Source: Corynebacterium kroppenstedtii | GTDB taxonomy: Bacteria > Actinomycetota > Actinomycetes > Mycobacteriales > Mycobacteriaceae | Length of the DNA: 64,000 nucleotides | Direction: 5' to 3' | NCBI RefSeq assembly: GCF_003243515.1 | Contig: NZ_QFRA01000016.1 | Coordinates: forward strand, 1 to 64,000 | Shown here: one piece after another, positions 1 through 9,668 of the stretch | How positions within the stretch are numbered: the stretch's first letter is position 1 | Layout: each line of letters begins with the position of its first letter | Made by a program: the position numbers and the translations under genes | Notes under the pieces: generated by a model | The model's input: only the letters and a program-made list of their open reading frames with translations | Told to the model about the DNA's origin: nothing | Databases searched by the model: none

Positions 1-1028
1 CCAGGCAATGAACAGCAACGCAATCAATACGAACCCGACGTACCCCATGATCGGGTACACACTGGACAGCAACGTTTTGAATCCGAAGAAGCTGACGGCG
101 AAGCCAATCACGGTGACAACCGTAAACACGATCCGGAATTTCTCCGGGTGATGTGCAGTCAGACGGCGACCCAAGGAATAGAAAAGGCCCAGGCAGGTGT
201 TAAAGATCATCCCATAAATGATCAGGGACATGACCACGCCTAAGGCTGGGTGAATGTCGTCAACCAGCGTCAGCATGGGCAGGTCGGACCCCTGAACGGT
301 CTTGATCTTCAGGAATAGCGACAGGGTGCTGATGATGAGCAACACGCCGAACGTGATGCCTCCCACGAGCCCACCGAGGCCGGCTTCACGCGGGTAGAGG
401 TGAGAACCACCAATAACGAGGGCCATCGCCACGTTAACCATGAGGACTAAGCCCGCGCAGTTAAGGGCACTGATCCACCAGTTTGGAAGATTAGTATCGA
501 CGTTCTGGGTGAGCGGTTCGAGGCTCGACAGGCTTCCGTCGGTGTGCGTATATGCCCATATTGCTGCCCCGACGAGGGCAACCACGATGAACGGCGTGAT
601 GGCTCCGATCACCGTGCTGACGCGATCGGCGTCAAGCATCCCCGCAGCCAACACGAGAACCAGCAGAATCGCGGACCCCACCCACGATGGAATTCCGAAC
701 TGCTGGTTGAGGTTGGATCCGCCCCCGGCCAGCATCACAAAGCCCACGGAAAACAGTGTGAAGACAATACCGATGTCCAAGATCCACGAGACCGTTTTCG
801 TGCCAATGGTCCGTAAGACTCCAGCGTGTTCATCAGCTTGGAAGTAGCTTCCCAGCTGCAACACAATCATTCCAGCAGCGGACATCAAAACCGCTACGAT
901 AACGGCCCCCCAGATCCCCATTTTCCGAAGGCCACAAAATACTGGAGCACTTCCTGACCAGATGAAAAGCCGGCGCCGACGATAAGGCCGACAACCGACA
1001 TAGCAACAGCAATTGTTCTTTTGAACAT
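1..1028 (-). pseudogene. YkvI-like membrane transporter, copy 1 (frameshifted, runs off window edge)
   Basis: The gene encodes a multi-helix inner-membrane protein of the YkvI family (APC-like fold; substrate unknown). It starts at an ATG at 1026-1028 with a GAGGA ribosome site five bases upstream, and its early motif SGQE matches the intact paralogue at 2734-3951. After FGKWG the frame breaks and hits a stop. Restoring one base in the C-run at about 914-919 (+ strand) gives continuous homology (WGAVIVAVLMS, then [14 protein letters not shown], then [12 protein letters not shown]) to the window edge. I read every line from about 900 down to 301 in the restored frame and found no further stop. 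The C-terminus lies outside the window. It is either a pseudogene or carries a homopolymer sequencing error. Confidence 0.8.
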
Positions 1029-1112
1029 CGAATCCTCAAGAAAGGGTTGATTAGCTTTCTATATAGGAATCATACCGGCTGAGGCACCACAACTAATAGT
1101 TAGCGCAACACC

Positions 1113-2672
1113 TTAACTGCATTTCTCCACGATAAGCTGCTGAACACGGGCCGGATCAGCCTTGCCGCGCGTAGCCTTCATCACGGCACCGACGATAGCG
1201 CCCGCCGCTTTCGTCTTGCCGCCCTTGATCTTCTCGACAATGTCCGGATTAGCCGCCAGAGCCTCGTCGACAGCTTTCTCGAGGGCACCGTCGTCGCGGA
1301 CCACTTCGAGCCCACGATCCTTCACAACATTGTCAACGATGTCCGGGCTTTCGGGATCGTCGACATTCTCCTTGCCCTCACCGGCGAAGACGCCATCGAT
1401 GGCAGAACGGGCCAACTTATTTGTCAGCTTCCCATCGCCGACGAGCTTCGCCACGCGAGCAACCTGGCGAGGGCTAATGGGCAGCGCATCCAGCTCGACT
1501 TCCTGCTCATTCGCCTTTTGCGCCAGGTAGGACACCCACCACGAGCGCGCCTCAGTTGGCGTAACGCCGGCGTCGACCGTGTCAACCACGAGATCCAAAG
1601 CACCCGCGTTCACGAGATCGCGGAGCTCCTCGTCGGAAAGCTTCCATTCCTTCTGAATCCGGGCACGACGTACCCACGGCAACTCAGGCAGCGTCGCACG
1701 GATTTCCTCGACCCATTCAGATGGAGCGACGACGGGTGGCAGATCGGGGTCGTTAAAGTAGCGGTAATCGGCCATGGTTTCTTTCGGACGGCCCTTCGAC
1801 GTCGTACCGTCGGTCTCCTGATAGTGCCGTGTCTCCTGGACAATATCGACGCCGTGCTTCAAGCACTGAGCCTGACGCTGCATCTCAAACCGCACAGCCT
1901 GTTCCACTGAGCGCAGCGAATTGATGTTCTTCGTCTCCGTGCGGGTACCGAATTCTTCCGTACCGATCAGGCGCAGAGACAGGTTCGAGTCAACACGCAT
2001 GGAGCCCTGGTCCATGCGGGCATCCGAGACCTTGAGAGCTTTCATGAGATCACGCACAGCCGTGACATACGCACGAGCAACTTCCGGCGCGCGCTCGCCC
2101 GCACCGACGATGGGCTTGGTCACGATCTCAATCAGTGGCACACCAGCGCGGTTAGCGTCGACAAGGGACTTTGTTGCGCCAGCGATGCGGCCACCCTGCC
2201 CACCGATGTGGGTCAATTTACAGGTATCTTCCTCCATGTGGGCGCGCTCAATCTCCACGCGGAACGTCGAGCCATCATCGAGCTGAACATCCAAATAGCC
2301 GTCATACGCGATGGGCTCATCATACTGGCTGATCTGGTAATTCTTCGGCTGGTCCGGGTAGAAATAATTCTTTCGCGCGAACCGCGACCGCTCGGCAATA
2401 GAGCAGTTGAGGGCCAAACCAATTTTGATTGCCCATTCGACGCCCTTCTTGTTCACCACGGGTAGCGCACCCGGCAAACCTAAACAGCACGGATCGGCGT
2501 GGGAATTCGGGGCATCACCGAACTCAACCGAAGACGACGAAAACATCTTCGATTTCGTCGCAAGTTCAACGTGAATTTCCATTCCCATAACGGGATCAAA
2601 CTGCGCAACGACGTCGTCATAGTCCATAACATCGTCGGAATAATCCTGAATCGACTGAGCGGGAGAAGTCAT
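1113..2672 (-). CDS. gatB: Aspartyl/glutamyl-tRNA(Asn/Gln) amidotransferase subunit B
   Basis: GatB is the kinase/tRNA-binding subunit of the GatCAB amidotransferase, which converts Glu-tRNA(Gln) and Asp-tRNA(Asn) to the amidated forms using ammonia from GatA. The protein has the family signature [10 protein letters not shown] near residue 30, the [12 protein letters not shown] loop, the [17 protein letters not shown] segment and a C-terminal YqeY-like tail ([17 protein letters not shown]). I start it at the ATG at 2670-2672 (MTSPAQ), giving 519 residues. A longer reading to 2870 adds 66 residues that run antisense-like into the neighbouring gene. Its partners gatC and gatA are about 8 kb away on the same strand, so the complex is split over two loci. 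It sits between two YkvI paralogues. Confidence 0.95.
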   Translation of the reverse strand: MTSPAQSIQDYSDDVMDYDDVVAQFDPVMGMEIHVELATKSKMFSSSSVEFGDAPNSHADPCCLGLPGALPVVNKKGVEWAIKIGLALNCSIAERSRFARKNYFYPDQPKNYQISQYDEPIAYDGYLDVQLDDGSTFRVEIERAHMEEDTCKLTHIGGQGGRIAGATKSLVDANRAGVPLIEIVTKPIVGAGERAPEVARAYVTAVRDLMKALKVSDARMDQGSMRVDSNLSLRLIGTEEFGTRTETKNINSLRSVEQAVRFEMQRQAQCLKHGVDIVQETRHYQETDGTTSKGRPKETMADYRYFNDPDLPPVVAPSEWVEEIRATLPELPWVRRARIQKEWKLSDEELRDLVNAGALDLVVDTVDAGVTPTEARSWWVSYLAQKANEQEVELDALPISPRQVARVAKLVGDGKLTNKLARSAIDGVFAGEGKENVDDPESPDIVDNVVKDRGLEVVRDDGALEKAVDEALAANPDIVEKIKGGKTKAAGAIVGAVMKATRGKADPARVQQLIVEKCS

Positions 2673-2733
2673 AACCAACAGTCTAGCGCCAGAGTGTTCA
2701 ACAACATGTAAAGGGACAATAGAGCGGAAACAC

Positions 2734-3951
2734 CTACACGTCGTTGCGGTCGAGAATCTCGCGCAACGCATCATCGTCGATATTCGATTCCCCAATAAGA
2801 TGCCGGAGCTGCCGCTTCTGTTTAGAAGTGAACCGCTTGGTGGGGTCCAACTTCCGCTCAGCCAACTCATGTAACTTCCGACGTCGGTCCCCCTCTTCCT
2901 GAATCTGTGTCCGGGATCTCCACCACGAATAGACCAGAACGATCATGAGGACGACACCGACATATCCCAAGATTGGGTAGACATTCGACACCAGCGTTTT
3001 GAACCCGAAGAAGCTAATGACGAAGGCAACCAGTGCTGTCACAACGAGCGTCGGACGGAAGCGTTCCTCATGGTTCGCAGTCAACCGACGGGCCAAAGCG
3101 TAGAAAACGCCTAAGGCTGTATTGAAGATCATGCCGTAAATGACAACGGCCATGACCCAACCGAACGGGCCATTGAAGTTCGATGCGAGAGCAAGCATCG
3201 GAAGATCCGCATCTTTGACCTCATCGACCTTCACATACAGCGAGAATGCGATGACAATCAGCAAGAACCCGAAAATCAGGCCTCCGAGGCCACCACCAAT
3301 TCCAGCCTGGCGCGGATAAAAATAGGACCCACCAATCACGATGGCCATGGACACACCACAAATAAGGTTGAAGCCCACGTAGTTGAGCGCAGAAATCCAC
3401 CAGTTCGGAAGATTGGAATTGATGGTAGATGAGGATGCGTCTAAGTGGCTGTAGTCGGGATCAATTCCGACCAACGTCACCAGGCCAACAATCGTGATAC
3501 AAATGACGATGAACGGAGTGATTGCTCCGATAATGGCCGACACTCTAGAGACATCAAGCATCCCTGATAACAGGACGAGGACCAGCAGTAGTGTCGCGCC
3601 AACCCACGTCGGAAGGCCAAACTGCTGGTTCAGGTTAGAACCCGCACCTGCGAACATTACGAACCCTAGCGAAAATAAGGTGACCAGGATGCCGATGTCC
3701 AAAAATATAGCCAGGAGGGTGGTTGCGGAGCTGTCAATGACGCGTTTGTGCTCGTGAGCTCGATAATAGCTCCCGAGCACAAAGACTGAGGTGCCAGCAA
3801 TACTCATCAAGACCGCGGAAAGGACAACACCCCACAAGCCCCAGCGTCCAAAAGCGACGAAAAACTGCAGCCCCTCCTGCCCAGAGGCTGTTCCCGCGCC
3901 AACGATCAGCCCCACAAAAGCTAAAGCAATCGAAAGCGTATTTCTGAACAT
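2734..3951 (-). CDS. YkvI-like membrane transporter, copy 2 (intact)
   Basis: This 405-residue integral membrane protein has about ten hydrophobic segments and belongs to the YkvI family (COG3949, APC-superfamily fold), whose substrate is not established. Seen directly: an N-terminal helix ending [10 protein letters not shown], a [14 protein letters not shown] loop, [14 protein letters not shown], and a charged cytoplasmic tail of about 70 residues rich in Arg and Lys ([19 protein letters not shown]). The start ATG at 3949-3951 has AAGGAG eight bases upstream. An earlier in-frame start at 3978 lacks such a site. It is closely similar throughout to the broken copy at 1-1028, so the two flank gatB as a duplicated pair. 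The broad family is secure, but the transport role is inferred. Confidence 0.85.
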   Translation of the reverse strand: MFRNTLSIALAFVGLIVGAGTASGQEGLQFFVAFGRWGLWGVVLSAVLMSIAGTSVFVLGSYYRAHEHKRVIDSSATTLLAIFLDIGILVTLFSLGFVMFAGAGSNLNQQFGLPTWVGATLLLVLVLLSGMLDVSRVSAIIGAITPFIVICITIVGLVTLVGIDPDYSHLDASSSTINSNLPNWWISALNYVGFNLICGVSMAIVIGGSYFYPRQAGIGGGLGGLIFGFLLIVIAFSLYVKVDEVKDADLPMLALASNFNGPFGWVMAVVIYGMIFNTALGVFYALARRLTANHEERFRPTLVVTALVAFVISFFGFKTLVSNVYPILGYVGVVLMIVLVYSWWRSRTQIQEEGDRRRKLHELAERKLDPTKRFTSKQKRQLRHLIGESNIDDDALREILDRNDV

Positions 3952-4126
3952 AAGGAGTTCTCCTTGGAGCGAAATCACCAGAGAGCCGGAAGGGCTCGAC
4001 TACCACCGGCAAAGATTACTCGACTACACGGACAAAAACCGCCATTTAACACGATCACTCGCATTTGTAACACACAATTAATGAAAAACAATGAAGACTG
4101 TCACATCGCCACCATAGAATAAAAGA

Positions 4127-6102
4127 ATGAATCCGCTCCCCCTCCGACAAATATCAAAAAGACATCAAAAGCCAGCGACACCACTAGTTGCGAAGCGACC
4201 ACACCAATTACCTCACCGCAGGCACCTAAGGGCGTCGATGATGAGTACTTTCGCCCTGCTTGTTGCCAGCGTATATGGGCCGGCACCCGCACAGACAGCA
4301 CACGCTGAGCCCCCGGCACCTAACCGGGATATTTCCATAGCTCCCGAATCAAATAGCGAATACCGCCCCGACATGGTGGCGGTAAAGACGGACTCATACT
4401 CAGTGTCCACCGCAAATCCCATCTCGACAGCTGCGGCCCGCGAAGTTTTGTCCGCTGGAGGAACCGCTGCTGATGCCTTAGTGACGGCGCAACTCGTGTT
4501 AGGTCTGGTGGAGCCCCAATCGTCGGGTATCGGCGGCGGTGGCTACATTCTGTACCACGACGCGGCGGACAACTCGGTCACCGCCATCGATGGCCGAGAA
4601 ACCGCGCCCAGCGACGCACCTGACACCTACCTCTCGCAGATATCTGCCACCGACACCCGCACACCACAGCCCGACACACGACGTTCGGGCAGGTCAATTG
4701 GCGTACCGGGGATAATGGCTGCCTTAGGCACACTCCACGCAGCACACGGGAAAACGCAGTGGAGTGAACTTGTTCAACCTGCCATCAGCCTGTCTGAGGA
4801 TGGGTTCGACATCAGCCCCCGGCTCGCAACAACAATCGAGGATAATGCCACCGACCTCGCCCGTGACCCAGAAGCTGCAGCCTACTATCTCAACCCGGAT
4901 GGAACCGGAAAGAAAGCCGGGACACACCTCACCAACCCTGCCTATGCCTCAACACTGACAGCCCTCAAGCTCAATGGCCCACAAGCGCTGTATACCGGGA
5001 AAATCGCCGACGACATCGTCGCCCGGGCACGCAGCGAGCACGACGAAACAACGCCGTCAACCTTAACGGCGGCTGATCTCGCGAAATATAAACCCACTGT
5101 TAACAAAGCACTGTGCGGCCCCTACCGCACCCATATTGTCTGTGGGGCACCGGCATCCTCCTCAGGCGGTGTCACAGTAGGAGCTACGCTGGGTATTCTT
5201 TCCCACGCAGATCTAGAGTCCATGAAGCCGCTTAAGGTCGACAACAATGGTGGCCTGCCATCCGCTGACGCGGTTCACCTCATTTCGGAAGCGGAGCGCC
5301 TCGCCTACGCGGATCGCGACGCCTACCTTGCGGATACTGATTTCGAGAACCTTCCCGACGGCGATTACACGAAATTACTCAGCCCGGAGTACCTAGCGCA
5401 GCGGTATTCGCAGATCAACCCTGAGAAATCCATGAGAAAAGCGAAAGCTGGAATTTTCAACACGGACCACGCCCGCGGTGACGATCAACCCGAACATGGG
5501 ACCAGTCATATTTCCGTCGTCGATTCTTATGGAAACGCTGCCAGTATGACAACGAGTGTGGAATCAGCGTTTGGCTCTTTCCACATGGTCGATGGGTTCA
5601 TGCTCAACAACCAGCTCACTGATTTTGAGAAAAACCTCGCGATGACGCCGGCCGGCTCAAGGCGAACCGGGTTGAAGGCGGAAAACGGCCACGATCATCG
5701 ATGTCCCCCACAATCGTGTACAACACGACGAAGACCGGCGAGCGGGGGGATCTCTATGCCGTCATCGGATCCCCAGGTGGAGCTGTCATTCCGCAATTCG
5801 TGGTCAAAGCCCTGGTCGGCATTCTTGACTGGGGCTTAGACCCACAACAAGCTGTTGCCCTTCCGGACTTCGGCGCCCGAAACACGCCGGAAACCGGAAT
5901 TGGTGGTGAACATCCAGACATAGGCCCTGACGGAGCAGCCACACCGGAGGCTCAAGAACTGATCCACGGTCTCACGGATCGGGGGCATACGGTCAACCTC
6001 GACGAACAATCGAGTGGACTATCCGCCATTGTTCGAACTCGCGACGGCAACCTCCTCGGTGGAGCAGACCCGCGTCGAGAAGGAATCGTCATGGGTGGAT
6101 AA
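4127..6102 (+). pseudogene. ggt: Gamma-glutamyltransferase, exported, single-base frameshift
   Basis: The enzyme hydrolyses or transpeptidates gamma-glutamyl compounds such as glutathione and self-cleaves into two subunits. Visible parts are an Arg-rich N-terminus followed by a hydrophobic segment ending AQTAHA (signal peptide, export inferred), the substrate loop GIGGGGYIL, the RETAP arginine, the autocleavage/nucleophile Thr in EHGTSHISVVD, and later GSPGGAVIPQFVV. The upstream frame runs to about 5634, and the remainder is read in another frame to the stop at 6100-6102. Adding one base at AAAAACC (about 5630-5637) joins the two as DFEKN-PRDDAGRLKANRVE, as expected for the family. Without that base the small subunit loses its C-terminal half. 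The alternative start at 4238 would discard the positive n-region. Confidence 0.85.
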
Positions 6103-6135
6103 TGCCGTCACAGGCCGGTCATTGACTGACGATAA

Positions 6136-7167
6136 TTATCCGAACAGGGCAGCAGCGGCCTCGTACCGCTCGATCGGAACAACCTTCAGCGTGCCCACGG
6201 CATCCTGGAGGCTGACCAGCCCAATATTCTCTCCCTGGAGGGAAGCGACGGTTCCGTACTTACCTTCGTGAGCAGCGCGGCAAGCGTGAACACCGTAGCG
6301 CGTGGCAAGAACGCGATCATAAGCCGTCGGCGTGCCACCGCGCTGAATATGCCCCAACACCGTTGTACGGACATCGTGACCCAGGCGCTCATGGATAGCG
6401 TCGGCTACCTGCTGGCCAACGCCGGTGAATACCTCGTGGCCGAACTGGTCGATCCCGCCCGTCTTCAGTTCCATGGTGCCTTCTTTCGGGCGGGCACCCT
6501 CGGCGACGACGACGATTCCGTATTTCTCCCCCATCTGGAAACGACGTTCCATGGCTTTACAGATCTCGTCGATATCGAACGGAACCTCGGGGATCACGGT
6601 GTAGTGGGCACCACCGGCCATACCGGCGTGGAGGGCAATCCAGCCGACGTGCCGGCCCATGACCTCCACAACCATCACACGATTGTGCGACTCTGCGGTG
6701 GTGTGTAATCGATCAATCGCATCGGTCGCGACGGATACCGCGGTGTCGAAACCGAAGGTGTAGTCCGTCGCGTTAACGTCGTTATCGATGGTCTTAGGGA
6801 CGCCAACCACCGGGATTCCGTTTTCATGGAGCCAGAGAGCGCCCTTAAGCGTTCCCTCGCCGCCGATGGGGATCAAGGCATCGACGCCGGCGTTCGCTAG
6901 GTTTTCCTTAATCTGTTCAATACCTTCGCGGAATTTGTCCGGGTGTAAACGGCCCGTGCCCAAGATAGTTCCACCCCGGAGGAGGACCCGGTCAATCTCC
7001 TCATCGTCGTAGAGCTGAATTCGGCGATCCTCGAGGAGCCCCACCCAGCCATCTTCATAGCCGACCACGGTGGAGCCATATTCAGAACTCGCGGTGCGGA
7101 CAATTCCACGAATCACCGCGTTAAGTCCCGGGCAATCACCACCGGAGGTAAGAGTCGCAATACGCAT
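6136..7167 (-). CDS. pfkA: 6-phosphofructokinase
   Basis: This soluble glycolytic kinase phosphorylates fructose 6-phosphate at C1. The 343-residue protein starts [21 protein letters not shown], with the phosphate-donor loop at its N-terminus, then GGEGTLKGA, the catalytic PKTIDND motif, [13 protein letters not shown] and [14 protein letters not shown]. The start ATG at 7165-7167 has GGGTAG upstream; an in-frame extension to 7215 is not conserved in character. The donor loop keeps Gly in GGEG, whereas strictly pyrophosphate-dependent enzymes carry Asp there, which favours ATP as donor. The Lys of PKTIDND is nevertheless of the pyrophosphate/actinobacterial type, so donor choice is inferred. 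It converges on ggt, with 33 bases between the stop codons. Confidence 0.93.
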   Translation of the reverse strand: MRIATLTSGGDCPGLNAVIRGIVRTASSEYGSTVVGYEDGWVGLLEDRRIQLYDDEEIDRVLLRGGTILGTGRLHPDKFREGIEQIKENLANAGVDALIPIGGEGTLKGALWLHENGIPVVGVPKTIDNDVNATDYTFGFDTAVSVATDAIDRLHTTAESHNRVMVVEVMGRHVGWIALHAGMAGGAHYTVIPEVPFDIDEICKAMERRFQMGEKYGIVVVAEGARPKEGTMELKTGGIDQFGHEVFTGVGQQVADAIHERLGHDVRTTVLGHIQRGGTPTAYDRVLATRYGVHACRAAHEGKYGTVASLQGENIGLVSLQDAVGTLKVVPIERYEAAAALFG

Positions 7168-7218
7168 AGTGACTACCCTAGCCGGATCGCTAGCGTGTTG
7201 CCTATCCGGGACCACCTA

Positions 7219-8703
7219 CTACTTTCCGCGCGTTGCAGCGGTTGTTCCTTGGAATTGCGTAACGACGACCAAACCGATCAATAACACCGCTGCCGGGAAA
7301 ATCATCGTCCAGCCCAAAGAGGACACTGGGTCGGTATGCTGCATGAACACATCGAGCGTCGCTGCAACGGTCGCGGACCCGATCACCGAACCCACTTGGC
7401 GCGTGGTGTTGTACACGCCTGAACCAGCGCCCGTTTTCTCCATCGACAGGTCGCGCATCGTGGTCGTCGAATTCGGCGCCCACACGAACGCGTGCCCCAA
7501 CCCCTGCAGCGCGATGGGTACAAACATCCACCACACCGACGTATCCGGCTTCATCACCAGGAAGTAGCAAAGCATGGAAAGCGTCATAAAGGTAAATCCG
7601 GTCATCGATAACCGACGCGGTGGCACTGTATCTGACAGACGCCCAATGAATGGGGAGAGCAAACCTGAAATTAGGGCCATCGGCACCATCATCAGCCCGG
7701 CCTTCAGGGCCGACATGTGGTGGAACTGCTGGAAGTAAATCATGATCGGGACCATCGGGCCTGCCACAGCAAAGCCCATCGTCGTGATCGAAATATTCCC
7801 CACCGAGAAATTCTTGTCCTTAAAGAGCGACAGCGGGACGAGCACTTCGACGCCGCGCTGGGCGCCCCACTTTTCGATCATGATGAAAATACCGAAGACG
7901 ACGACGGATGCTGCGATCATGATCCAAATCCACGGTGCCCAGTTTGCGTTGCCGCCCTCTTGGAGCGCGAAGACCAGCAAGAACACTGCGATGACGGAAG
8001 TCACGATGCCGCCCCAGTCGTAGCCGTGGTTTCTCGCAGGCAATTGTGGCACCCATTTGAGCACCATGATGACTGAGACCACGCCGATCGGGACGTTAAC
8101 GAAGAAAATCCATTCCCAACCGATCCATGTGGTGAGTAATCCACCGAGCACCGGGCCGGCCAAGCCTGCCATTCCGGCGGTGGCACCCCATAGGCCCATG
8201 GCTGCGCCGCGTCGATCGCGGGCGAAGATTCGGTTAATCACGCTCATGGTTTGAGGGGTCAGCAGAGCAGCACCCAGCCCCTGAACCGCACGAGCGGCGA
8301 TAAGCCAGTGAATATCCGGTGCTAAACCACAACCCAGGGACGAGAGGGTGAAGACAACCATGCCGACGACATAGACGTTCTTCGGCCCTACCTGATCTCC
8401 CAATCGGCCTGTGACCAGCAATGGAACTGCGTAGGTCAGCAAGTACACCGAGGTTACCCACAGCACTTGGCTGTAGTCGGCGTTGAGCGCACTCTGAAAA
8501 TCAGGGGTTGCCACTGCCACGATGGTCTGATCCAGGAGGATCATAAAAAAGCCCACGCAGAGCGCCACTAGCGCATGCCACGCGTCTTTCTCTGGGATCA
8601 TCCCCTTGGGTTGCTTCGCCTGAGCCGAGGTAGCTGAGGGGGTATTCGCTGCTGTGTTGGTCGTCGTCTCTTGGTGCGACGATCCGTTGAGGTTACCAGT
8701 CAA
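7219..8703 (-). CDS. MFS drug exporter, DHA2 (14-helix, EmrB/QacA) family
   Basis: This is a proton-coupled multidrug or metabolite exporter of the cytoplasmic membrane. The 494-residue protein has a Ser/Thr/Asn/Gln-rich cytoplasmic N-terminus of about 35 residues and then about 14 membrane helices. Motif A is seen as TGRLGDQVGPKNVYV after helix 2. Motif C is seen as GLAGPVLGGLLTTWIGWEWIFFVN in the fifth helix region. The start is a TTG at 8701-8703 preceded by GGTAAGGAAG; the next in-frame ATG (MIPEKD) would remove only the disordered N-terminus. It lies 51 bases upstream of pfkA on the same strand, with no evident regulator beside it. The substrate cannot be told from sequence. Confidence 0.88.
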   Translation of the reverse strand: MTGNLNGSSHQETTTNTAANTPSATSAQAKQPKGMIPEKDAWHALVALCVGFFMILLDQTIVAVATPDFQSALNADYSQVLWVTSVYLLTYAVPLLVTGRLGDQVGPKNVYVVGMVVFTLSSLGCGLAPDIHWLIAARAVQGLGAALLTPQTMSVINRIFARDRRGAAMGLWGATAGMAGLAGPVLGGLLTTWIGWEWIFFVNVPIGVVSVIMVLKWVPQLPARNHGYDWGGIVTSVIAVFLLVFALQEGGNANWAPWIWIMIAASVVVFGIFIMIEKWGAQRGVEVLVPLSLFKDKNFSVGNISITTMGFAVAGPMVPIMIYFQQFHHMSALKAGLMMVPMALISGLLSPFIGRLSDTVPPRRLSMTGFTFMTLSMLCYFLVMKPDTSVWWMFVPIALQGLGHAFVWAPNSTTTMRDLSMEKTGAGSGVYNTTRQVGSVIGSATVAATLDVFMQHTDPVSSLGWTMIFPAAVLLIGLVVVTQFQGTTAATRGK

Positions 8704-9007
8704 AAAGCTTCCTTACCTCTTAATTATTCACCACTATTGATCTACTCATCGCTACAAAAAGTGAACGCTGACGGAATTCGGGTTTTTGCCCCGTGAATGT
8801 TCGAAACGCGAACTATTTAAGGTGAAAGCCGTACTCTCAGTACAGACTTCACCTTGTCCATCCAGACAGGTTACGCGCACACAAAGATCATCGCGAAACC
8901 TTAATTCGAGCTCACAATCAGACGGCGGCCACGGACCTCGGGGTCATACATCGAGCCCTCGAACCCCGCCTCATACAGCGCACCTGTTCACCGAGGCTAC
9001 CTAGAGG
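8704..9007. other. Intergenic region upstream of the MFS gene, with one hairpin
   Basis: This 304-base gap separates the Nudix gene from the upstream side of the MFS exporter, so it should hold the MFS promoter. A + strand reading frame of 72 codons has no recognisable features and is probably chance. The first 120 bases are AT-richer than the flanking genes. The only structured element is an imperfect inverted repeat at 8821-8853. Confidence 0.5.
8821..8853. promoter_or_regulatory. Imperfect inverted repeat upstream of MFS exporter
   Basis: GGTGAA at 8821-8826 pairs with TTCACC at 8848-8853, and an inner GTAC pairs with GTAC around a TCTCA loop. No T-run follows on either strand, so a terminator is unlikely. 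It lies about 120-150 bases upstream of the exporter start and could be an operator or an RNA structure in its leader. Function is inferred only from position. Confidence 0.35.
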
Positions 9008-9649
9008 CTATCGAGGCACCACCCATACCGCGCCCTCGCCAGACTCATTAGCGCGCATCGTCGGCTGAGAAACATCACCGCGCTGGACGACACTCGACGT
9101 CATCGGCAACGAACGTCGGAAGGGGGCCATTAAACCCAAACTTTCAATCTCGGATTCTGGCACCCACACCAGTTCAATGGATTCATTATTCTTGTGCACC
9201 TCAAGCGGATGAGAGGCAAAGGCTGACACTGTCGTATATGTCCACTCGCGCACACTGGGGTCCATCAGTCCCACCCAACGCTTCCCCGTCAGCGAGGTGT
9301 ACCAGGGCAAACGTGGCCAATCTTCAGCCGGTGCCCTGCGCACCGCATAATCCACTGGGACCCGCGTCGTCACTTGTTTTTGTACGACGGTGACATCTTG
9401 GGGATTGAGGCCGGCTTCTTCAATAGCTTCACGTAACGCGGCTTCTTCGACTGTTTCATCTGCGTCACGTGCCCCGCCCGGTACACCCCAGGTGAGAGGC
9501 ATTGATGTCCACTCGGCACGATATTGCATGAGGACCATGGGAAGACCGTCAGGCCCCGGCGCTCGAAGCAACAATCCCGCTGCTCCTTCGACTCCCCAGA
9601 ACCGCGCACCGTTCGCTTGAATTGCCCAACCGTCTCCACTGTGGTCCAT
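9008..9649 (-). CDS. Nudix hydrolase
   Basis: This is a 213-residue nucleotide-diphosphate-type hydrolase of unknown substrate. A complete Nudix box is visible: G-x5-E-x7-RE-x2-EE-x-G, read as GARDADE...REAIEEAG, beginning about residue 62. It is preceded by LTWGVPGG. The start ATG at 9647-9649 gives MDHSGDGWAIQANGARFWG; a longer reading to 9817 overlaps gatA and is not supported. It lies 19 bases after gatA on the same strand and is likely cotranscribed with gatCA. A house-cleaning role is family-level inference only. Confidence 0.85.
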   Translation of the reverse strand: MDHSGDGWAIQANGARFWGVEGAAGLLLRAPGPDGLPMVLMQYRAEWTSMPLTWGVPGGARDADETVEEAALREAIEEAGLNPQDVTVVQKQVTTRVPVDYAVRRAPAEDWPRLPWYTSLTGKRWVGLMDPSVREWTYTTVSAFASHPLEVHKNNESIELVWVPESEIESLGLMAPFRRSLPMTSSVVQRGDVSQPTMRANESGEGAVWVVPR

Positions 9650-9668
9650 AGGCCCTAACCTACTCTTA

